Shown one piece after another: positions 35,447-44,390 of a stretch of DNA of 64,000 nt. The stretch covers positions 434,001 through 498,000 of the forward strand of contig NZ_CP010311.1 in the NCBI RefSeq assembly GCF_000827125.1. The letters are read 5' to 3'. The position numbers and the translations under genes were made by a program. This DNA comes from Geoalkalibacter subterraneus. GTDB lineage: Bacteria; Desulfobacterota; Desulfuromonadia; Desulfuromonadales; Geoalkalibacteraceae. The notes below the pieces were generated by a model, which was not told the origin of the DNA, did no database searches, and saw only the letters and a program-made list of their open reading frames with translations. The first letter of the stretch is position 1. Each line of letters opens with the position of its first letter.

Positions 35447-37276
35447 ATGTGTGGAATTGTCGGATATATCGGGGCGCAGCAGGCTTCGCCCATTGTTCTT
35501 GAAGGGTTGAGGCGGCTTGAATATCGTGGCTACGACTCGGCCGGCATCGCGACATTTGATGACGGGCACATCGAGATCCGTCGCGCCGAAGGCAAGCTCT
35601 CCAACCTGGAGCAGCAGCTGCGCGAGCGGCCGGTGACCGGCCGCCTCGGCATCGGGCACACCCGCTGGGCGACCCACGGCCGCCCCTCCGAGATCAATGC
35701 CCACCCCCATAAGGCCGGCGACATTGTGGTGGTGCATAATGGCATTATCGAAAACTACCTCGATCTACGCGAGCGATTGCGCGACCAGGGGCATGTTTTC
35801 AGCTCTGAAACCGACACTGAAATCATTGCCCATCTGGTGGACGAACATTACCGTGACTGTGGCGATTTCGCCTCTGCCGTGCGGGCGGCACTCAAGGAGG
35901 TGCGCGGCGCCTATGCCGTGGCCATGCTCTGCGAGCAGGAGCCCGACAAGCTGGTGGCGGCCAAGCTGGGCTCTCCACTGGTGGTCGGCCAGGGGCAGGG
36001 GGAGAATTTTGTCGCCTCCGACATCCCCGCCATGCTGTCTCACACCCGGGAGATGATTTTTCTCGAAGATGGCGAGATGGTGGTTTTTACCCCCGATGAA
36101 CTCAAATTCACCACCCTGGAAGGCGCTCCACTGGAAAAGACCCCGCGCACCATCACCTGGACACCGCTGATGGCGGAAAAGGGCGGCTATCGCCACTTCA
36201 TGCTCAAGGAGATCTATGAGCAGCCGCGGGCCATGGCCGACACCCTGGCCGGGCGTATCCGCGAAGAGGCCGGAGACATCTACCTTGAGGATCTCAATCT
36301 GGATGATGAAACGCTGCGCTCCATGGACAAGGTCAACATCGTCGCCTGCGGAACGTCCTGGCATGCCGGTCTGGTCGGCAAGTTTCTCGCTGAAAAACTG
36401 GCCCGCGTGCCGGTGGAGGTCGATATCGCCAGCGAATTCCGCTACCGCGATCCCATCGTGACGCCCCGCACCCTGACCGTGCTGATCAGCCAGAGCGGCG
36501 AAACCGCCGACACCCTCGCCGGTCTGCGCGAAGCCAAGGGCAAGGGGGGCAAGGTCGTCTCCATCTGCAACGTGGTCGATTCTTCCATTGCGCGGGAAAG
36601 CGACGGCGTCATCTACACTCATGCCGGTCCCGAGATCGGCGTGGCTTCGACCAAGGCCTTTACCACTCAGCTTGTCGCCCTGGTGCTGTTTGCCTGCAAG
36701 CTCGGCCGGGTCCGGGGGACTCTTGATGAGAACGAATGCCGTCTGCTGGGAGAGGAGCTGGTCAAGCTGCCGCGCAAGATCGAAGAAGCGCTGGAGCAGG
36801 ATGCCGCCATTGAGGAAGTGGCCAAACTCTACATGAACGCCAGCGACTTTCTCTACCTCGGCCGCGGCAACCAGTACCCCATTGCACTGGAAGGGGCTCT
36901 CAAGCTCAAGGAAATTTCCTACATTCACGCCGAAGGTTATCCCGCCGGGGAGATGAAGCACGGCCCCATCGCCCTGATCGATGAACATCTTCCGGTGGTG
37001 GTGCTGCTTCCCAATAATGAAACCCGCGAAAAAGTCATTTCCAACATGCAGGAAGTGCGCGCCCGCGCAGGGCAGGTCATTGCGATTACCGATCTCGACG
37101 ACAGCCTGGTGCGCGACAACGCCGATCATGTCCTGACATTCCCCGGCATACGCGACGAATTGATGCCGGTGGTCCTCTCCGTTCCCATGCAGCTGCTCGC
37201 CTATCATATCGCCGTTCTCAAAGGGACCGACGTCGACCAGCCGCGCAACCTCGCCAAGAGTGTGACTGTGGAATAG
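35447..37276 (+). CDS. glmS: Glutamine-fructose-6-phosphate aminotransferase (isomerising)
   Basis: First committed step of amino-sugar synthesis: fructose-6-phosphate plus glutamine gives glucosamine-6-phosphate. The N-terminal glutaminase begins [11 protein letters not shown], with the nucleophilic cysteine exposed after Met removal, and has [13 protein letters not shown] and HNGIIENY. Two SIS domains follow (about 290-420 and 460-600), with [17 protein letters not shown] and the C-terminal [13 protein letters not shown]. Length is 609 residues. No glmS ribozyme is visible in the leader, which is occupied by the palindromic element. Confidence 0.97.
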   Translation: MCGIVGYIGAQQASPIVLEGLRRLEYRGYDSAGIATFDDGHIEIRRAEGKLSNLEQQLRERPVTGRLGIGHTRWATHGRPSEINAHPHKAGDIVVVHNGIIENYLDLRERLRDQGHVFSSETDTEIIAHLVDEHYRDCGDFASAVRAALKEVRGAYAVAMLCEQEPDKLVAAKLGSPLVVGQGQGENFVASDIPAMLSHTREMIFLEDGEMVVFTPDELKFTTLEGAPLEKTPRTITWTPLMAEKGGYRHFMLKEIYEQPRAMADTLAGRIREEAGDIYLEDLNLDDETLRSMDKVNIVACGTSWHAGLVGKFLAEKLARVPVEVDIASEFRYRDPIVTPRTLTVLISQSGETADTLAGLREAKGKGGKVVSICNVVDSSIARESDGVIYTHAGPEIGVASTKAFTTQLVALVLFACKLGRVRGTLDENECRLLGEELVKLPRKIEEALEQDAAIEEVAKLYMNASDFLYLGRGNQYPIALEGALKLKEISYIHAEGYPAGEMKHGPIALIDEHLPVVVLLPNNETREKVISNMQEVRARAGQVIAITDLDDSLVRDNADHVLTFPGIRDELMPVVLSVPMQLLAYHIAVLKGTDVDQPRNLAKSVTVE

Positions 37277-37290
37277 ATTGCGATCAGGCC

Positions 37291-38100
37291 ATGATCCGTT
37301 TGATCGTCAGTGCCGATGACCTTGGGGTCAATCCGGCCCGTAATCATGGGATTCTGGAAGCTTTTACCCACGGGATCGTTACCAGCGCCTCCCTGTTGGC
37401 CAATGGGGAGGCGTTTTGCGAGGCGGTTGACCTTGCCAGAGAAGCACAATTGCCGGTGGGCGTTCATCTTAATCTATCCGAAGGGCTCTCCTTGACTGGA
37501 TATCTCCCGGGGCTGACAGATCAGCAAGGGCGTTTCAGGGGCAAGGAGGGGTTGCGCGACTGTCTGAAGCGGGGCGCCTGCCCCATTGATGCAGTTGAGG
37601 CAGAATGGACGTCCCAGATCGAACGGGTCTTTGCCTCAGGTCTTGTCCCCGACCATCTCGACAGTCACCAGCACTGCCATCTTTTCCCGCCACTTTCAAC
37701 TCTTGTGATGGCATTGGCCCAGCGCTTCAGGGTCGGCGCCGTGCGCTGCTCCCGTCCGGCTGAACCCGTCGCGGATGATCCCTGTGGGGTGGTAGGTGAA
37801 GAACTGCGCCTCTATCGCAGGCTCTCCAGGTGCCGGGAACCTGGCCGGATCAAGATGCCGGACGGCCTGTGGGGAATGACGTTGCTGAATCGTCTGGACA
37901 CGGATTCGCTGTGTGGAGTGCTGGAGCGCCTTCCTGAAGGAAGCTGGGAGTTGATGACTCATCCCGGTTATCCCATGGAGGGCGGAAGCGAATTTGAAGG
38001 AGGGGCGCGGCTGGAGGAACTGCATGCGCTGACCTCGGTAGAGGCGCGCGCCGCAGTCGAACGGCGGGGAATCCAGCTATGCAGCTATCGTGAGTTGTGA
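37291..38100 (+). CDS. ChbG/YdjC family carbohydrate deacetylase
   Basis: Metal-dependent deacetylase family acting on N-acetylated sugars (chitooligosaccharides in E. coli ChbG; hopanoid or lipid-linked sugars in others). The metal site is IVSADDLGVNPARNHG near the N-terminus and DHLDSHQHCHLFPP in the middle. A helical C-terminal part follows, with MTHPGYP. The 269-residue length is normal. It starts 14 bases after glmS, so co-transcription with amino-sugar synthesis is likely, but the true substrate is not shown. Confidence 0.85.
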   Translation: MIRLIVSADDLGVNPARNHGILEAFTHGIVTSASLLANGEAFCEAVDLAREAQLPVGVHLNLSEGLSLTGYLPGLTDQQGRFRGKEGLRDCLKRGACPIDAVEAEWTSQIERVFASGLVPDHLDSHQHCHLFPPLSTLVMALAQRFRVGAVRCSRPAEPVADDPCGVVGEELRLYRRLSRCREPGRIKMPDGLWGMTLLNRLDTDSLCGVLERLPEGSWELMTHPGYPMEGGSEFEGGARLEELHALTSVEARAAVERRGIQLCSYREL

Positions 38101-38113
38101 GGACGAACGGTCT

Positions 38114-39190
38114 TCAATCCTGGACCAGGCGCAGCTTGACCGGGGTCTTGTCGCCGTAGATCTGCGTGACATGAGTCTGCATGATCCAGTCAATCCCCTG
38201 GGTGATGCTGTCGACGGTTTGGTTCAAGGGGGCTTCGCCTCCGTCATAGCGGGCTTTGATCTGCTTGCCGTTTTGGTGAAAAACCTTTCCTACTGGATTA
38301 TTCCCCGATCCGACCAGGACCCGGGACTCCTTGGGGGTGCCCGTTACTCTGTATTCGATGGTGCGCGGAGGTGTGTCCGGCAGGGCCTGGATCCGTTTCT
38401 CAACCAGCTGCAATCTTTTCTCGGCCGTTAATTTCAGGTTGCCGGAAAGATTCTGATAGGGCGATCTTTGCGCGGCATGCAGGGCGCGGCGATACCAGTA
38501 GCGGGCCCGGTAGGGATCGGGCCACATTCCGCGGCCGTAGAGGTGATAATCGCCCATAAAGATTGCGGCTTCTGGGTGGCGTCCGGCAGCGAAGGCGGCC
38601 GTGAATTTGTTTGCCGCTTTTCTGTAGTCTCCCGCCAAATGCAATTGATGGCCGAGGGCGAACAGCCCGAATGGGTTGTTGTTGTCAGCCAGGCGTTGAA
38701 AGTAGTCTGCGGCGCTGCCGCCGATATCCTCTTCCTGAAGAAGCCCCTGCCGTATCAGAACTCCCAAATTGTATTGAGTATTTTCGTCCAGATCTTTGCG
38801 CTGCGCCAGCAGGCGCCAGTCAATAACTGCCTGCTTCTCTGAGACAGGCAGAAACCTGCGTGCGTCCTTTCCGGCCTCAGGATAGCTTCTCAGGTAGCGT
38901 TCAGGTAGTTGCGGCAGACTGAGTTCCGCCCGCGCGATCACCGCCGGCATGTGCCCATTGTCAGCCGCGCGGCTGATCATGCCCCAACCGCGCCGCGTCG
39001 CATTTTCGTTTTCTGCGGCGACAACCAGCCCGAGCCCACGGTCGAGTTTCTGGGGGTCGGTGCAGAGCAGGCAGTAGCGGGCGTTAAGCCAGAGGCCGAG
39101 AACCCCGATAAGAACCACAATTGTAATTATGGCCAACTTCGCCCAGAAATGGGTTGTCCCGGAGTCTGCTCGATCCGCCGCAGTGTGCAA
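38114..39190 (-). CDS. Membrane-anchored Sel1/TPR-like repeat protein
   Basis: A 358-residue protein with one N-terminal membrane helix (KLAIITIVVLIGVLGLWL), so the bulk probably lies in the periplasm. Sel1-like repeats occur around residues 140-270 (QYNLGVLIRQGLL, DYFQRLADNNNPFGLFALG and AAIFMGDYHLYGRGMWPDP, each with a conserved tyrosine/glycine pattern). It starts at TTG 39190, with GGAGAG seven bases upstream and ten bases after the 12-haem cytochrome stop. Third gene of the cytochrome operon. It may scaffold or assemble the cytochromes, but that is inference from position. It converges on the ChbG-like gene. Confidence 0.72.
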   Translation of the reverse strand: MHTAADRADSGTTHFWAKLAIITIVVLIGVLGLWLNARYCLLCTDPQKLDRGLGLVVAAENENATRRGWGMISRAADNGHMPAVIARAELSLPQLPERYLRSYPEAGKDARRFLPVSEKQAVIDWRLLAQRKDLDENTQYNLGVLIRQGLLQEEDIGGSAADYFQRLADNNNPFGLFALGHQLHLAGDYRKAANKFTAAFAAGRHPEAAIFMGDYHLYGRGMWPDPYRARYWYRRALHAAQRSPYQNLSGNLKLTAEKRLQLVEKRIQALPDTPPRTIEYRVTGTPKESRVLVGSGNNPVGKVFHQNGKQIKARYDGGEAPLNQTVDSITQGIDWIMQTHVTQIYGDKTPVKLRLVQD

Positions 39191-39200
39191 TTGGTCTCTC

Positions 39201-40037
39201 CTATTCCTGCAGGCTCAGCGTGTGGGCATCGCCGTGGCAGTCATTGCAGCCCTTGAACTCCTTCAGCATCTCGGCGTTGTGCGGACCGGTGCCGTGGCAC
39301 TGTTCGCAGGACGAGATATCGCCGTGCTGCCCGGCATGGCAGAAGACGCAGCTCAGTGCCGCATGCTGCTTGCTTCCCTGTTCCACCTGCTCCACGGCCT
39401 GTCCGTGGCAGGACTGACACAGGCTGTTTTTCACGCCGTTTTCCAGGGTGATGTCAAGGGGCGCATGAGCGGGATGACAGGCGACGCAGCCGGCATTGTC
39501 CCGGTAGGGGGTATGGGGTTCTGCGTGACAGTCGGTGCAGGCCGGGATGGAGCCGTGGCTTGCGTAATGACACTCGGTGCAGTTTAGTGCGGTGTGGGCG
39601 CTCGCCTGTTCCGAAAGAGTTGTCTGAGGTTCGCTGTGGCAGTTGCCGCACTGGTTGGCCAAGCGCTCGACTTCAACCATGCTGGCAACCGGGGCGTGAG
39701 CATTGCGGTGGCAGGAGAGGCAGTCGATGAACGTTTCGCCGTGGGTCAGGCCGTGACACCCCTGACAGCTCGGCATGCGTTCCTCCCAGGTCAGCCCCTG
39801 CTGGAAAGAGTGAAATTTGACATGACACTCCCGGCACTGCAGCTGATGACGCCCGCCCTCATCGCGAATGGTGGTAAAGACGCTTTCGTGACATTTGGCG
39901 CATTCGAGGGTACCCATCTCGGGAACATCCTGCTGGTAGACTCCGGCGCCGGGCGGTTTTTCCGCGGCCGGGGCCAGAGTTGAAAACAGCAGAAACAGCA
40001 GGATGGTGGCGAGTCTCAGGCCCGATAACAATTTCAT
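39201..40037 (-). CDS. Dodecahaem c-type cytochrome (12 CXXCH)
   Basis: A 278-residue secreted cytochrome. A signal peptide (KLLSGLRLATILLFLLFSTL, cleavage near APAAE) precedes 12 CXXCH motifs, the first at CAKCH and the last at CNDCH. Many histidines follow at bis-His spacing (ECHYASHG, ACHPAHAP, FCHAGQHG). Motif order resembles the octahaem module of the giant cytochrome next door. ATG 40037 follows AGGAGGACACTGCA; an upstream in-frame ATG lacks a site. The gap from the giant gene is 78 bases. Likely a periplasmic or outer-surface electron carrier. Confidence 0.92.
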   Translation of the reverse strand: MKLLSGLRLATILLFLLFSTLAPAAEKPPGAGVYQQDVPEMGTLECAKCHESVFTTIRDEGGRHQLQCRECHVKFHSFQQGLTWEERMPSCQGCHGLTHGETFIDCLSCHRNAHAPVASMVEVERLANQCGNCHSEPQTTLSEQASAHTALNCTECHYASHGSIPACTDCHAEPHTPYRDNAGCVACHPAHAPLDITLENGVKNSLCQSCHGQAVEQVEQGSKQHAALSCVFCHAGQHGDISSCEQCHGTGPHNAEMLKEFKGCNDCHGDAHTLSLQE

Positions 40038-40115
40038 TGCAGTGTCCTCCTTTGTCGCAGGGCGCATTCCCCAGGCTTCCGGGCGTCCCTCAACCGCGGT
40101 CTGCGGGGCTCTTGT

Positions 40116-43100
40116 CTACTTGCTCCAGTTGGCCAGATTGTGCGGATCGCGATGACACCGCAGGCAATCAGGGAATTTCTTGTGCAGCCCTGATTCATGG
40201 GGCCAGCCGTGACAGGTGTCGCAGCTGATCGCATTTCCGTGGTCGCCCTGGTGGCATTCCAGGCAGTCAAGTTCGCTGTGCTTCGCCTCGCTTGCCGCCA
40301 GGGTCGCCGTCACTTCGCCATGACAGTTCCGGCAGAATGAACCGGGAATATCGGCCGGCATATAGATCTGCGTCGGGGTGTGGGGTGCATGGCAGTGCAT
40401 GCAGTCTCCCTCACCCATGTCGTCGGTATGGGGCTGGTGGCATTCGGTGCACTGCTGCGCCTGTTTGTGCTGCAGGTGGCAGTTGGCGCAGTCGAGTTCG
40501 GCGTGAAGGGTGGGGACTTTCTCCATGTCCCCTGCCACCGCCGGATGACAGCTCACGCAGGCCTGACGCGTTACGGCGGTTTTGTCCAGTTCCGTCTGCC
40601 GGGGGGCATGGCCGCTATGGCAGTCCCGGCAGTTGTCGACGGCAAAATGAGGATGATCGCCGCTTTTGTGGCAGCGCGTGCAGTCGGCGATGGTTTTCTC
40701 CCCTTTCGGGGGATGCTCCGGATGACAGGAGTAACAGCCGACCGCAGTGCTGTGGGCACCGCCCTGTTGCTCAAGCACGCTGATCGCATCCTGATGGCAG
40801 GATGAACAGAGGGCTGTATCGATACGCCGGTCAAAAGAGATGTTCTGCGGCGCATGGGCATTGTGGCAGGCGCTGCAATCCTGCTGGGTCATCTCCGCAT
40901 CATGGGGAGAGTGGCAGTCGAGACAGGCCTGGGTTCCCGTATGGTCGAAGTGGCACTGATTACAGTCCATCTCGCTGTGGGAGCCTGGGTTGTAGCGCAT
41001 CTGCCGGTCAATCACCTGGTGGCAGGTGGCGCAGGCGGGTCGCACTTCATCCATGGCTGCAAGGTTGATTTCCGCGGGCTCATGCGGTGCGTGGCATGGA
41101 ATGCACGGCTCCAGGGTGTAGTGCTGCTTGTCCAGGCGCGGGTGGCATTCCAGGCAGGGTGCGATTGTCTCCTTGCCTTCCGGAAGATGCTGGGGATGAC
41201 ATGCCGCACAGCCTGCCGCGTCGCGGTGGGGTCCGCCTTTTTCGGTCAAGGTCTGCGCCACGCCCTGATGGCAGGTTGCACAGTGCTGGTCGGAAACCTC
41301 GCCCGTATAGGCGATATCGGTGGGACGATGCGGTTCGTGGCAGTCGCTGCAGTCTTCCGCCGTCATTCCGGGACCGTGGGAGCTGTGACAGCGCAGGCAG
41401 TCGTACCATTGGCTATGGGCAGGATGGCAAACGCTGCAGTCCATCGGACGGTGCGCGCTGTAAAGAGAGGCAAAGGCATCGCCGACCGGACGGTGGCAGG
41501 ACAGGCAGGCCGGGCGTACCGGCTTCAGTGCGGTCAGGTCCATTTCCAGGGGCGTGTGTGGGGAGTGGCAGTCACGGCACCCCTTGACGACAAAGTGTGC
41601 GTTGTCCTGAGGTGCGTGGCAGGTTTTACAATCCTGTGAGGCCGCCATCCCACGCTGAGGATGATCGGCATGGCAGTCGGTGCAGCCCGCGGCAGGATGC
41701 TGCTGGTGGCAGTCAACACATAGCAAAGCATCGCGGTGTGCCGCACCCTGGTTTTTCACCTCCTTGTAGACCTGCTGATGGCAGGCGGCGCACAGGCCTC
41801 CCTGCGGCCCCGAAGCATGATCGATTTCCGTGGGCAGGTGAGCGTCATGGCAGGTTTTGCAATCCTGGGTCGTCATGGTGTTGGCATGAGGATCATGACA
41901 TTCAAGACAGGACAGGATCTCCGTATGACTCTGGTGGCAGGCACCGCAGTTCATTTGTGCGTGCGGGCTCGGCACGATCTGGTTGGGTTTCGCCATGGGA
42001 TCGTCATGGCAGCTCAAACAGGCGTCGTCAGCCTGCGACATCTGGTCCCAGAGCTGGTCGAGAGGCGCGTGGGCCGGATGGCAGCCGCTGCAGTTGGGCA
42101 GTTCGTAATGGGGATTGTCGGCTGCGGCATGACAGTCGGCGCAGGCCGGAATCGCATCCTCTGCCGGGGGGTGGTTCTGGTGACAGTCCGCACAGCTCAT
42201 CCCTTCGCCGTGGCCGCCGCCGAGTTCAGTCAGGGTGGCGTGAATTTCACTATGGCAGGCGGCACAGTGTGCGCCGGCAATATCGCTTTCAAACGCAACG
42301 TTCTCCGGATCATGAGGCCCATGGCACTCCTGGCAGCTGCCCTGGGTCATCTCCTCGGAGTGAGGCTCATGGCAGTCCAGGCAGAGGGGCCGATGCCCGT
42401 GCTGCTGATGGCAGTCATAGCAGGCAATCTCGGAGTGGCTGCCGCTGGACGATACAATCTGCTCCTCGACGCCGGGATGGCAGGTGAAGCAGGCCGGCGA
42501 CAGGTCGGTGGGCGCATCGGCGCTGCGCTCATGAGGCGCGTGGGGCTGGTGGCAGCTGAGGCAGTTATCCAGGGTGAAGTGGGCATTTTTCTCCGGCGTA
42601 TGGCACTGGGTGCAGGCCGTGGGAGTGCTGCCCTCGAGGGGAGGGTGCTGCTGGTGGCAGCGGTAGCAGCCGACCTGCTCCTGGTGAGCGCCGCCTTTCT
42701 GCTCCAGGGTCGTGACAGTTTCCTCGTGACAGGCTGCGCACCAGGATTGGGAGACGCCTGCGAAATAACGGACCGGAACAGGCTTGTGAGCACCGTGACA
42801 GGCCCGGCAATCATCCTCCGTCATGGCGTCGTTATGCGGGCTGTGGCAATCGGTGCAGGCCGGGATCTCGTTATGTTGTGCATGGCAGGTGTTGCAGGCC
42901 ACATTGGCGTGAGCGCCGCCCACAGCGTCCGGTCCCTTTGTGGCCCCGGGATGACAGCTGGCACAGGTTGCACGAACGTCCTTAAAGGAGGAGAAGTCAA
43001 AGTCAAGTGGCGCGTGGGGTGGGTGGCAGCTGCTGCAGTTAGGCAGAGTGTAGTGCTCCGACGCTTCGGGCGAATGGCAGTCGGCACAGGCTGCGATTGT

Positions 43101-44039
43101 ATCCTGGGTCCCCGGGTAGGGGTGGGAGGAATGGCAGTCGGCGCAGGCCAGATTTTTCAGATGAATACTGTTTTTAGGATCGAAACCGGCAAGAGTTTCC
43201 TTGTGACAGGCTGCGCACCAGTCTGCTCGGACCTCATCCCAGGGCTCGGCACTCACCGGGTTGTGGGGCATGTGGCAGGCGCTGCAATCCTGGGCGGTGA
43301 TGGATTTGTCGTGGGTCGGGTGGCAATTGGTGCAGGATGGCGCATCGCTGGAGTGCCTTGAGTGGCAGGTTGTGCATGCCACATTGACATGGCTCCCACC
43401 GACGGAGGCGGGTCCCTGCCCTGCGGCGATATCCTCGTGGCAGCTCAGGCAGACGTCTCTGGCTCCTCTAAGGCTTGAGAATTGGAAAGCTGTTGGCTGA
43501 TGCGGCGGGTGACAGCCGGCGCAATCAGAGAGGGCGTAGTGAGCGGAATCCTGCGGGGCGTGGCATTCGGCGCAGCCCAGAGCATCACCATGAGTCAGAT
43601 GGCAGGTGTTGCAGTCGAGTTCGGAGTGGGCGTCGCGAGCTTTTTTCGCAGTTGCCGCGACATCCGGATGGCAGGTCGAACAGGCCTTGCGGGCATCGGT
43701 CAGGGCGGAGAATTCGAGATCGAGCGGGGCATGGGGCGAATGACAGCCGGTGCACTGGGGCAGCGCATAGTGGTTCTCACCTGCGGGATCATGGCACGCA
43801 CTGCAGGGTGCGATTTCGGTTTCGGCCCCTTTCTGGGGATGAACCCAGTGACAGTTGTCACAGCTGATGAATTCGCCGTGAGCGCCGCCCTTCTGGGCAA
43901 CCTCTCTGGTCTCGTCCGCATGGCATTTGGCGCAGTCCTCGAACATGCGCCCGGATGCGCTCTGTTGCGCCGCCCCGGTTGAGAAGCAAAGAAGCAATCC
44001 GACAGAAACCGTAACTAAGACCCAGCCCCAATTTTTCAT
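40116..44039 (-). CDS. Giant multihaem c-type cytochrome with 65 CXXCH motifs
   Basis: The 1307-residue protein begins with a signal peptide (WVLVTVSVGLLLCFSTGAAQ), and 65 CXXCH haem-binding motifs fill nearly its entire length, by my count from CAKCH to CLRCH, one haem per 20 residues. The motifs recur in an eight-haem module with constant landmarks (GGAH, HP, PHAP, GSH, PH and DCxxCH). Six complete modules, two shorter ones at the N-terminus and a partial one at the end are visible. There is no membrane anchor apart from the signal. It is first in a minus-strand operon with a 12-haem cytochrome. The gene start at 44039 has GAGGAGG. A role in long-range electron transport is inferred. Confidence 0.93.
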   Translation of the reverse strand: MKNWGWVLVTVSVGLLLCFSTGAAQQSASGRMFEDCAKCHADETREVAQKGGAHGEFISCDNCHWVHPQKGAETEIAPCSACHDPAGENHYALPQCTGCHSPHAPLDLEFSALTDARKACSTCHPDVAATAKKARDAHSELDCNTCHLTHGDALGCAECHAPQDSAHYALSDCAGCHPPHQPTAFQFSSLRGARDVCLSCHEDIAAGQGPASVGGSHVNVACTTCHSRHSSDAPSCTNCHPTHDKSITAQDCSACHMPHNPVSAEPWDEVRADWCAACHKETLAGFDPKNSIHLKNLACADCHSSHPYPGTQDTIAACADCHSPEASEHYTLPNCSSCHPPHAPLDFDFSSFKDVRATCASCHPGATKGPDAVGGAHANVACNTCHAQHNEIPACTDCHSPHNDAMTEDDCRACHGAHKPVPVRYFAGVSQSWCAACHEETVTTLEQKGGAHQEQVGCYRCHQQHPPLEGSTPTACTQCHTPEKNAHFTLDNCLSCHQPHAPHERSADAPTDLSPACFTCHPGVEEQIVSSSGSHSEIACYDCHQQHGHRPLCLDCHEPHSEEMTQGSCQECHGPHDPENVAFESDIAGAHCAACHSEIHATLTELGGGHGEGMSCADCHQNHPPAEDAIPACADCHAAADNPHYELPNCSGCHPAHAPLDQLWDQMSQADDACLSCHDDPMAKPNQIVPSPHAQMNCGACHQSHTEILSCLECHDPHANTMTTQDCKTCHDAHLPTEIDHASGPQGGLCAACHQQVYKEVKNQGAAHRDALLCVDCHQQHPAAGCTDCHADHPQRGMAASQDCKTCHAPQDNAHFVVKGCRDCHSPHTPLEMDLTALKPVRPACLSCHRPVGDAFASLYSAHRPMDCSVCHPAHSQWYDCLRCHSSHGPGMTAEDCSDCHEPHRPTDIAYTGEVSDQHCATCHQGVAQTLTEKGGPHRDAAGCAACHPQHLPEGKETIAPCLECHPRLDKQHYTLEPCIPCHAPHEPAEINLAAMDEVRPACATCHQVIDRQMRYNPGSHSEMDCNQCHFDHTGTQACLDCHSPHDAEMTQQDCSACHNAHAPQNISFDRRIDTALCSSCHQDAISVLEQQGGAHSTAVGCYSCHPEHPPKGEKTIADCTRCHKSGDHPHFAVDNCRDCHSGHAPRQTELDKTAVTRQACVSCHPAVAGDMEKVPTLHAELDCANCHLQHKQAQQCTECHQPHTDDMGEGDCMHCHAPHTPTQIYMPADIPGSFCRNCHGEVTATLAASEAKHSELDCLECHQGDHGNAISCDTCHGWPHESGLHKKFPDCLRCHRDPHNLANWSK

Positions 44040-44390
44040 TTGACCTCCTCGAGGCCGCAGTGGCAGTCTGCGACCCATCCCGAAAAACATCTCATCACCT
44101 CCATGCTCCGATAAGAGCTGACCCCATGCGGGCGGAGGCGCAAAAATTCTCAACTTTCAGTTCAACACAGCGGCTTTGCAAGCCTTGAAACTCGGCCGGC
44201 TTGCCGACACGATAGCGTTTACATACCACGGAAAGTCGGTGTAATGAAAGTCTTTTGGTTCTTTCAGCGATGCTATGCATGCCCCCGCAGGGTGCTGCAG
44301 GAAATGTAAACGATTGGTACTTCAGCTTATCGGCTGCAGGGCCGGATGTCCAGTGCCGTGCCGGTCTCGGCGGTTTTTTGGAGCAAAAAG
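44040..44390. other. Intergenic region: leader of the cytochrome operon and of the glycosyltransferase
   Basis: 351 bases with no credible protein gene. On the minus strand a nested stem (GGCAAGCC with GGCTTGC; 44178-44204) is followed by GCAAAGCC, ending about 140 bases before the giant cytochrome gene. The strings faintly recall the GEMM (cyclic di-GMP) riboswitch core, but its GNRA-capped stem is not visible. No clear sigma-70 promoter was found in either direction. Confidence 0.35.

Noticed and set aside
41736-43361. 541-codon plus-strand frame within the giant cytochrome
   Set aside because: Antisense to a repeated CXXCH gene. Its composition mirrors the repeat, with no ribosome site or family match.
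40116-44039. CRISPR-like or DNA repeat array
   Set aside because: The repeats are coding, in frame, with CXXCH spacing and variable sequence; there are no constant repeats with unique spacers.
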